From the NCBI RefSeq assembly GCF_008014745.1, contig NZ_VPFD01000035.1:1-47313 (forward strand): a stretch of DNA of 47,313 nt, in the 5' to 3' direction. The notes below the pieces were generated by a model. It had not been told where the DNA came from, did no database searches, and saw nothing but the letters and a program-made list of their open reading frames with translations. Source of the DNA: Massilia arenae. Lineage in GTDB: Bacteria > Pseudomonadota > Gammaproteobacteria > Burkholderiales > Burkholderiaceae_D. This document shows, piece by piece, positions 40,987 to 47,313 of this stretch. The number at the start of each line of letters is the position of its first letter. The first letter of the stretch is position 1. The position numbers were made by a program, and so were the translations under genes.

Positions 40987-43944
40987 ATGGCGAATGCGTT
41001 GATCGAGGAAGTCACCGCCGCGCTGGCGGAATTTTCCGGCACTACCAGGCTGATCGACCTCAGCATCGGCGAGCGCGGTGAGTACGGCCTGCTGGTCGAG
41101 GCGTTCGCGGCCGAAGAGGCGGTGCAGGAGGTCGGTCTGCGGGATGTGATCGCCTTGTCGACCAGCGCCTATATTCCCGTGACGGCATTGCTGGGACAGC
41201 CGGCCGCGCTCGAGCTCAGTCTGGCCAATGGCACTCGGGCGCGGTTCTCGGGGGAGGTTTGCGAAGCCGCCATGCTGGGCAGCGATGGCGGGCTGGCCCG
41301 TTACCGGATTCGCATCGCTCCCTGGATCTGGCGCCTGGCCCATGTTCGCAATTGCCGGGTGTGGCAAGACAAGCGCGTGATCGACATCATCGACGCGGTC
41401 TTTGCGGATTACCGGCCGGCGGCGCGCTGGCGCTGGAGCGACGAAATCAATTCCTTCATGGCTGATGCGCTGCCCCGCAGCTATTGCTGCCAGTACCGCG
41501 AGTCCGATCTCGATTTCGTGCTGCGGCTGCTGGCGGAGGAAGGCTTGTCCTTTCGCGTGGAGGAGACCGATGACGGACACGGTCTGGTGTTGTTCGCCGA
41601 CAGTAGCCAGCCGAGCGGCGTGCCGGAGGATGCGAGCAGCGCGTCGGACGGCGGCATTCGCTACCACGGTGTCAGCTCGGTCGAGCAACGCGATTCCGTG
41701 CAATCCCTGCACGCCCAGCAGCGGCTGCACGCCTCGCTCATGACGGTGCTCAGCAGCGATTACAAGGGCAGGCGCAGCGTGAGCGCGAACTCCCCGTCAC
41801 ATGTGCGCTTTAACAAGCTGCCGGAACTCGAGTCGTATGACGTGCCTGGGCAGTACGCCTACGCCAATAGCGCGCAGGCGCGGCGTTATGTGGATCTGCA
41901 GATGCAGGGAAAGGAAGCGCGCGGACAGATCTGGTCGGGACGTTCGACGGTGCGCACCTTGCGTGCCGGCACGCGAATGGACGTGACCGGTGCGCCGCTG
42001 CAACGACTGGGCGCGGCCGGCGCCTTCACCGTCCTGCGGGTGAGCAGTGTCGGCATCAACAATCTGCCGCCGCCAGCCCGGGATGCGCTGGCGGAGTTGT
42101 TTGGCCCTCTTCCCGAACTGCTGGAGCAGGCGCTGCGCGTGGTGCCGGCGGATTTTGGGCTGGCGATCGCGCAGGCGCGTCGCACTGGCTATGCCAATTG
42201 CTTCGAGGCGATCCCTTCCGCGGTGCCATGGCGTCCGGAACTGGCGGGCAGCGACGGGCGCACGCATGCCAAACCGACCGCGCGTGGCGCGCAGAGCGCG
42301 ATCGTGGTCGGGATGAGCGGCAATGACGGCGCGCAGGGCGCCGACGAACTGTGCTGCGATCGGCTGGGGCGGGTGCGGATCCGGTTTCACTGGCAGGACA
42401 GCGGCAGTGCCACTTGCTGGGTGCGCGTGGCGCAGCGGTCGGTCGGGTTCCAGTTCTTGCCGCGCATTGGGCAAGAGGTATTGGTCCAGTTCCTGGAGAA
42501 CGATATCGATCGGCCGGTGATCGTTGGCGCTTTGTATAACGGGCAGGGTGAGGGTGGTGTTGTGCCGACCCCGGGCGGAGAGCGGGTTGCGCAAAGCAAG
42601 GTGTCGCCCTTCGAGAAGGCGAACGATCATGCGCGGTCGGCGCAGGGCAATCTGGCGGGCGGCAATAGTCCGGTATGGCATGGGGCGTCGCCCGAGGGCG
42701 AAGGACATCGGAATGGTGCGGCGCAGTGGGGGATTCGCAGCAAAGAGTTTGGTGGTTCGGGGTATAGCCAATTGCTGTTCGACGATACCGATGGGCAGGG
42801 GAGGGTGCAGCTACGGTGCAGCCATGCGGCGACTGAATTGAATCTGGGGCATTTGGTTCATTCGGCGGAAAACTATCGGGGGAGTTTTCGCGGGCTGGGG
42901 GTGGAGTTGCGTACTGATGCGTATGGGGCTGTGCGAGCGGTTGGAGCGCTGTTGGTTTCCAGTTACAAGATCAATCATGGGGCGTTGGTGCGCGATCCAG
43001 CTGGGGAAAATGCAAGCGGGATCAGCCTAGTGCAGCACGCGGTGAAGATGGCTGAGACGTTCCATAAGGCTGCGACAACTCATGAGACCGTTGGGTTGGC
43101 GGTGCATGCGGGCGCGGGAAAGGCTGGCTCCAGCATGTTGGATGAGAAAGCTCCCCCTCTCGAAGCGATGTTCGCAGCGGTGTCTGGAAGTGTTGACGAC
43201 AAGCACTTTAACGATACCCCACGAAGGGCTAGTGCGAGTGAACACAGCTTGCCATATACCACTGGGCCACTGATCGAAGTGACAGCGAAGGACGGCTTTG
43301 GCATCAGTGCTAGTCAGGATCTTCAATTATCAAATGGCGAGACTATCACATTGATGAGCCGACAGAATATCCAGAATGTCGTTGGCGGACTTCTACGTCT
43401 TCACGCTATCCAAGCGGTAGGTGTAGTCAGCGGTACTGTGAACGACAGCGAAAATGGCACTGGACTTGAACTCATTGCAGCTGAAGACTTAATTGATATT
43501 CAAGCTCAGCGAGACCAGCTAAAGCTCCAAGCTCATGACGAAGTTAATTTCTCAAGTAATAAATCATTTATTGATTTCGCAGCAACGAAAAATATTGTTT
43601 TATCTACATCGGGTGGTGCAAGCATTGAAATTTCTGAGGGTAATATTGAAGTAAAGTGTCCGGGGGTAATAAAAATACGGGCAGGTAAAAAAAGCTATTC
43701 TGGTCCGTCAAGAACTGATCCAAATTTCCCTACTTTGCCTCAAGGGGCTATGAAGTTTGATGAGAAATTCCAAATTCTAGATGCAGCTGGCGATCCACTG
43801 CGGAATGTTCGATATGCAATCATTAAGCAAAATGGTGGAGAAATTAGTGGAGTAACCGACGGCGCAGGCTTTATCTCGTTCCAGCAAAGTTTCTCTGCAG
43901 AGAAAATAGTAATAAAAATAATGAGCAAGGTAGAGGGAAAATGA
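40987..43944 (+). CDS. vgrG: Type VI secretion tip protein VgrG with C-terminal transthyretin-like extension
   Basis: The 985-residue VgrG forms the spike of the type VI tube. Domains in order: gp27-like (about 1-390, with YRESDLDFVLRLLAEEGLSFR), gp5 OB-fold (about 460-520, GRVRIRFHWQD...LPRIGQEVLVQFLENDIDRPVIVGALYNG), the GYSQLLFDDTDGQGRVQL segment (about 595-615), a DUF2345 beta-helix (about 750-910), and a C-terminal immunoglobulin/transthyretin-like module (about 922-985). In EAEC VgrG1 such a TTR domain docks the phospholipase Tle1. GAGGAG lies about 11 bases before the ATG. Base composition falls sharply after about 43100. Its stop overlaps the next ATG by four bases. Confidence 0.93.
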   Translation: MANALIEEVTAALAEFSGTTRLIDLSIGERGEYGLLVEAFAAEEAVQEVGLRDVIALSTSAYIPVTALLGQPAALELSLANGTRARFSGEVCEAAMLGSDGGLARYRIRIAPWIWRLAHVRNCRVWQDKRVIDIIDAVFADYRPAARWRWSDEINSFMADALPRSYCCQYRESDLDFVLRLLAEEGLSFRVEETDDGHGLVLFADSSQPSGVPEDASSASDGGIRYHGVSSVEQRDSVQSLHAQQRLHASLMTVLSSDYKGRRSVSANSPSHVRFNKLPELESYDVPGQYAYANSAQARRYVDLQMQGKEARGQIWSGRSTVRTLRAGTRMDVTGAPLQRLGAAGAFTVLRVSSVGINNLPPPARDALAELFGPLPELLEQALRVVPADFGLAIAQARRTGYANCFEAIPSAVPWRPELAGSDGRTHAKPTARGAQSAIVVGMSGNDGAQGADELCCDRLGRVRIRFHWQDSGSATCWVRVAQRSVGFQFLPRIGQEVLVQFLENDIDRPVIVGALYNGQGEGGVVPTPGGERVAQSKVSPFEKANDHARSAQGNLAGGNSPVWHGASPEGEGHRNGAAQWGIRSKEFGGSGYSQLLFDDTDGQGRVQLRCSHAATELNLGHLVHSAENYRGSFRGLGVELRTDAYGAVRAVGALLVSSYKINHGALVRDPAGENASGISLVQHAVKMAETFHKAATTHETVGLAVHAGAGKAGSSMLDEKAPPLEAMFAAVSGSVDDKHFNDTPRRASASEHSLPYTTGPLIEVTAKDGFGISASQDLQLSNGETITLMSRQNIQNVVGGLLRLHAIQAVGVVSGTVNDSENGTGLELIAAEDLIDIQAQRDQLKLQAHDEVNFSSNKSFIDFAATKNIVLSTSGGASIEISEGNIEVKCPGVIKIRAGKKSYSGPSRTDPNFPTLPQGAMKFDEKFQILDAAGDPLRNVRYAIIKQNGGEISGVTDGAGFISFQQSFSAEKIVIKIMSKVEGK

Positions 43945-45674
43945 CACACGACGCCGTCAAATATACTCAAAGCTTAAGGCCGAGGTTTGCAGAACTCACG
44001 CCTGATAAGAGTGGACGATGGGAGGCCGCGTGGCAACTAACTGATACCACACTGACCGACGTCGTATCTTTAACCCTGCCTCCTAGTAACGTCATACCGA
44101 TAATATTTGTTCCAGGAATAATGGGGACAAACCTTTCTGACCTCTATAACCAGCCAGTTTGGCTACTGAATGTTTTTTCCGGGGTTCCAGTCGGATTAGC
44201 AGCTGGTTGGGCTAAAAAGCCTGCGGGCGAGCGTCAAGCAATCCTACATCCAGAGCGGACTAGGGTTTTTAATGGAGGAGCTCTTCCTCCAAACAATAGA
44301 TCATTAGGTATAGATCAAATCCAGTATCGCCAGCGCGGCTGGGGAGAGGTGTCGGAAGCCAGTTACCATAAATTCTTGCTATGGCTTGAAAACAAGATGA
44401 ATGGCCAACGAAATCCTGCTGCTTGGGAGGATTTCTCTCATGCGTCATTGAAGGAAGTACGAACGATGGGGGAAAAGATTGGCAGCAGGTTGCCGAGCGG
44501 CCTGATGATGAAGACAAATGGCCTGCCAGAGTCCTCTGATAACGGTGGTGCGGTCGACCAAATAAGTTCTGATGAGCTGCTAAAAAGGTCAAAGTCAACC
44601 TTTCCAGTATATGCGTTCGGATATAATTGGCTCGCTTCAAATATGGACGCCGCAAAGTCGTTGGCAAGCAGGGTCCAAAAAGTTATAGCTGAAAATAATG
44701 TAGGTAGTCGAAGATGTCGCCAGGTAATTATTGTAACCCACTCAATGGGCGGACTTGTCGCACGTGCGTGTGCGCAGATGTCGGGCATGTCTCAGAAAAT
44801 TATAGGTATCGTGCACGGTGTTATGCCTGCAACTGGCGCTGCGGTCGCATATAGAAGATGCAAGGTAGGTATGAGAGATGAAGATTATGCGGCTGGACTG
44901 GTAATCGGCTCTGATGGAAGGGAAGTAACGGCAGTATTTGCGCAGGCCCCGGGTGCGCTTCAACTTCTTCCTTCGGAAAGTTATGGAACGAATTGGCTTC
45001 AAGTGCATGATCCTAAGGGAAAGGCACTACTGTCGTTGCCAGATGTAGATCCTTATGAAGAGATATATCTTAAGAAGGATCAATGGTGGGGATTGGTTGA
45101 TGAAGATTGGTTAAAGCCTATCGAAGGGAAGCCGATAAGTTGGGATTATTACGTTAGAAACATAAAAATTGCTCGGGATTTTCATCGAAAGATCGATGGT
45201 AAATATCATCACAATACGTATGTCTTTTTCGGCGGCGGTGAAGAAAAGCAGAGCTTTTCAAAAATCGTATGGAATCTGAAAAAAGGAAGTATGTCAGAGC
45301 GTGAAAGTGACTTTTCGGTGAATAAGATCAAAATGTTAAACCGGAATGAAGGCGTGAGAACTGATGGGTCCAATAATGTCTATTTCGGAGGTCGTACCGT
45401 CGTCAGGACGACAACTCGAGGGGATGCATTAACAATGTTAAAAACAGAAGAGAGTCAATGGGAAGCTAGATGTTCACTTCAGGATGGTAGTGGCGATGGA
45501 ACCGTCCCTGTTCGTTCAGGACGGGCACCTAGGGAAACCGCCCCAACAGCGATTCTAGAGCAGTTTGAACTACCTGGAATTCAGCATGAGCCAGCTTATA
45601 GGGATTATCCAATTGCACAAATGGTAACTTATTACGCGATCACCAAGCTTGCGGCAAAAGCGGACTTATCATGA
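43941..45674 (+). CDS. Putative T6SS lipase effector (alpha/beta hydrolase)
   Basis: A 577-residue protein without a signal peptide, coupled to vgrG by ATGA. It has an alpha/beta-hydrolase fold: an oxyanion segment PIIFVPGIMGTNL (about 53-65), nucleophile elbow VTHSMGGLVARA with S268, then DGTVP with candidate D519 and IQHEP with candidate H549. LCAT-like/PGAP1-like lipases share this arrangement, and type VI lipase effectors (Tle) are of similar size. The neighbours, VgrG on one side and a lipoprotein of immunity type on the other, support an antibacterial phospholipase. Which Tle class it belongs to is not certain. Codon use is AT-rich, unlike the chromosome around it. Confidence 0.8.
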   Translation: MTHDAVKYTQSLRPRFAELTPDKSGRWEAAWQLTDTTLTDVVSLTLPPSNVIPIIFVPGIMGTNLSDLYNQPVWLLNVFSGVPVGLAAGWAKKPAGERQAILHPERTRVFNGGALPPNNRSLGIDQIQYRQRGWGEVSEASYHKFLLWLENKMNGQRNPAAWEDFSHASLKEVRTMGEKIGSRLPSGLMMKTNGLPESSDNGGAVDQISSDELLKRSKSTFPVYAFGYNWLASNMDAAKSLASRVQKVIAENNVGSRRCRQVIIVTHSMGGLVARACAQMSGMSQKIIGIVHGVMPATGAAVAYRRCKVGMRDEDYAAGLVIGSDGREVTAVFAQAPGALQLLPSESYGTNWLQVHDPKGKALLSLPDVDPYEEIYLKKDQWWGLVDEDWLKPIEGKPISWDYYVRNIKIARDFHRKIDGKYHHNTYVFFGGGEEKQSFSKIVWNLKKGSMSERESDFSVNKIKMLNRNEGVRTDGSNNVYFGGRTVVRTTTRGDALTMLKTEESQWEARCSLQDGSGDGTVPVRSGRAPRETAPTAILEQFELPGIQHEPAYRDYPIAQMVTYYAITKLAAKADLS

Positions 45675-46687
45675 GAATTGCTTTTCTTTTAATTTCGTTA
45701 ATGATTTCTGGTTGCGTCAAGGAAAAATCCGAGAAGATCGATATGAATGGATTTGAAAAAGACCCGATTCCCTACTGTGCTGGGAGGCTGTTTCTGGCCG
45801 TTCCAAGCATACTCGTGCCTGAATCCTTGACTATTGGTAGCTTTAAATTTTCGGGGCTCCGTGCTGAAGACCCATCAATAGATGTGTTTGTCGAGGAAAT
45901 TGGGATGAATGAGTGCCAGTTTAATAAAAAAATTCAACAACGAAGTGTTGAATTGAAAAGTGCTGGTGATGAAACAACTAATATTCTCAAGCATGAGAAA
46001 CGCCTGGCTGATGATCTCTATCTTTTTCGCGTTCAGGAAATAGATGATGCGTATATTAGTGAGGTGCTTGCTGTAAAAGGTTCTAATTTGGTGACGGTGA
46101 AAATGCACTCGTTTCGGAATCAATTTGACGCTGCAGAAAATCAACTCATAAGGCTGGTTAAAGGTGTCATCGTTGGAGGTGCCGCTGTGAAGGAAGGGGG
46201 GCAAGGTTTTTGTCTTGGTTCTGTAGTAGTTACTGGCGATTTTCAAGAGGAGTCAGGTCGTTTTTTATACCGTTCGCCCAACGGAATAAATGTTAATCTT
46301 ATTGTAGATACGTATAGCCCAGATGAGCGAATTTCCTTGCATGGCAGGGTTTCTGGATCGGAGTCGCTGCTTGCCAGATTCAGCGTAAAGCATAAGGTAT
46401 TAAGGGAGAGGGAGCGCATTGTTGCAGGAATGAAAGCTCAGGAATGGCTGAGTTGGGCCGAAATCGGGCCAAGTGAAGGGCAGGGAGCTTATGGATTCGC
46501 AGTCGAAACGATGCGCATGAAACCGCAGAAATTATCGCCAAGCTTGTACCTTTCAATGGACACCTCTCAGCCTTTGGCAGATGGAACACCCACGACGACG
46601 TCGATGTCAGATGGCGAAGTGATCGGCCTGTGGGATTCTATCGTGAACTCCATTCGTGTCGCTGCTCATTCTACTTCTGAAAAATAG
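45671..46687 (+). CDS. Putative lipoprotein immunity protein (Tli4-like)
   Basis: A 338-residue lipoprotein with signal MRIAFLLISLMISGC and lipidated C15. Its ATG overlaps the lipase stop by four bases, so the pair is translationally coupled. The N-half has PIPYCAGRLFLAVPSILVPESLTIGSFKF and the C-half AQEWLSWAEIGPSEGQGAYGFAVETMRM, resembling the Tli4_N and Tli4_C domains of immunity proteins for Tle4-type lipase effectors. A periplasmic immunity protein is what a membrane-lipid toxin would require. AT-rich codons are shared with the effector. Confidence 0.72.
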   Translation: MRIAFLLISLMISGCVKEKSEKIDMNGFEKDPIPYCAGRLFLAVPSILVPESLTIGSFKFSGLRAEDPSIDVFVEEIGMNECQFNKKIQQRSVELKSAGDETTNILKHEKRLADDLYLFRVQEIDDAYISEVLAVKGSNLVTVKMHSFRNQFDAAENQLIRLVKGVIVGGAAVKEGGQGFCLGSVVVTGDFQEESGRFLYRSPNGINVNLIVDTYSPDERISLHGRVSGSESLLARFSVKHKVLRERERIVAGMKAQEWLSWAEIGPSEGQGAYGFAVETMRMKPQKLSPSLYLSMDTSQPLADGTPTTTSMSDGEVIGLWDSIVNSIRVAAHSTSEK

Positions 46688-46735
46688 CTTGCCCAGTTCT
46701 GGACCGGCGGAAATCACTTTTGCAATCGAATCCGG

Positions 46736-46834
46736 ATGTTCAACGCTGCTCTCGTCAAATATGAGTTGAAAAAACTGAGAAGACGGATTGCCGCAGACAT
46801 CATGGATGAATCAATTCCATCAGCAGTAGCATGA
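46736..46834 (+). CDS. Short ORF (32 aa) in the T6SS island
   Basis: The ATG opens MFNAALVKYELKKLRRRIAADIM, a basic helical peptide, and its stop TGA overlaps the ATG at 46831 (ATGA), as at the other junctions of this cassette. The same reading frame is also open from the stop of the immunity gene (46687), so this could be a remnant of a longer C-terminus. No ribosome site is evident. Expression is unproven. Confidence 0.3.
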   Translation: MFNAALVKYELKKLRRRIAADIMDESIPSAVA

Positions 46835-46890
46835 GAACAATTGACTTGTGTCTCACGTTAAATCTTGTCATTATGGCAGAATGTTTCTTC

Positions 46891-47313
46891 ATGGAGAAAT
46901 TTGCCGCTGAAATTGGCTATGCAGGGGTCTACAAAGCCGAAGATCAATATCGAATTAAATTCAATTCGAATATTGATTTGGATCTATTGTATAGTGAGCA
47001 AAATGGCGGGAAGGTGGTTTCACGTCGCCTGGTTTGTTCGCTAGTGGATGATGTTAACTTCGCCGTGGATCATGAATTGGAGAAGTTTTTCCGCGGGAAT
47101 TTCAATGTCGTCTTAATGAGATCAAATGTGGAAGAAAGTCCATTCGAGTATGAGGCTATTGGGAATTTTTATTTGAGTCAAGATCGCGGTGCGAGTAAGC
47201 GAGTTATTTGTTCAGTATCGTGCGATCATGTTCCTCGCCGTAGCTGGCCTTTGTTCCGTGCAAAAGCTATGCTGGGCGAATTGATTGTTGGGTTCAGCAG
47301 TCCCAGTATTTAA
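46891..47313 (+). CDS. Hypothetical protein of the T6SS island (140-160 aa)
   Basis: The frame is open from ATG 46831, with further in-frame ATGs at 46873 and 46891. The last is used here because the sequence from MEKFAAEIGYAGVYKAEDQY reads as a folded protein start, but no site has a strong Shine-Dalgarno. The product has alternating beta strands (YRIKFNSNIDLDLLY, KVVSRRLVCSLVDDVNFAV) and no signal peptide. Codon use is AT-rich like its neighbours. The stop falls at the last bases of the window, so the gene is complete. I do not recognise a family; a second immunity or accessory protein is possible. Confidence 0.55.
   Translation: MEKFAAEIGYAGVYKAEDQYRIKFNSNIDLDLLYSEQNGGKVVSRRLVCSLVDDVNFAVDHELEKFFRGNFNVVLMRSNVEESPFEYEAIGNFYLSQDRGASKRVICSVSCDHVPRRSWPLFRAKAMLGELIVGFSSPSI

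Noticed and set aside
40987..47313. A complete type VI secretion locus
   Set aside because: Only VgrG, effector and immunity-like genes are present; no TssB/C, ClpV, TssJLM or Hcp genes are in the window, so it is an orphan VgrG island.

Overview
The window looks like a chromosomal segment of a GC-rich betaproteobacterium of the Oxalobacteraceae, most likely Massilia, Telluria or Duganella. The evidence is the pyruvate dehydrogenase operon with a lipoyl-bearing E3, the small H-NS-type protein, a PEP-CTERM protein, the holC/folD/prlC housekeeping genes, and interspersed REP-like GTCCCCGC palindromes. The genus is inferred from gene style and composition, not from a marker gene.

Layout. 1-8948: the tail of an IS110-type transposase, then mostly secreted or periplasmic proteins (DUF3617, a LivK-type binding protein, a CHAD protein, an MRJP/Yellow-like propeller, a SIMPL protein), a decayed FAD monooxygenase, and a large NHL-propeller/M23-peptidase fusion. 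9043-13443: housekeeping genes on the minus strand (H-NS, a small acidic protein, holC, prlC, folD). 13444-20161: the aceE-aceF-lpdA operon with its own promoter, an upstream palindrome and a terminator. 20159-23968: a minus-strand operon of DUF2141, carotenoid oxygenase, LytS-type kinase and LytTR regulator, tightly packed or overlapping. 24189-24765: two small hypotheticals. 24895-29896: a TetR regulator divergent from a tripartite EmrA/EmrB/NodT efflux operon, with a perfect operator between them. 29931-37985: an M49-like peptidase, a chemoreceptor, a secreted HExxH protein, two paralogous C-X10-C repeat proteins (one with a BON domain), an HDOD protein and a PEP-CTERM choice-of-anchor A protein. 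38042-40831: an MFS exporter, YigZ, tRNA-Lys and a membrane protein. 40987-47313: an orphan type VI secretion island (VgrG, lipase-like effector, lipoprotein immunity protein, further small ORFs).

How parts work together. The PDH operon makes the whole acetyl-CoA-forming complex. The efflux operon and its divergent TetR gene form a self-contained drug or solvent resistance cassette. The carotenoid oxygenase operon joins an exported enzyme to a two-component system. The VgrG island is the most accessory part: composition changes from GC-rich to AT-rich inside vgrG, the VgrG ends in a transthyretin-like module, and three coding units follow with four-base ATGA overlaps at two junctions. This fits a VgrG tail, toxin and immunity cassette exchanged as a unit.

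Limits: all family names come from recognising motifs in the translated sequence; no searches were run. Promoters, operators and hairpins were found by eye.
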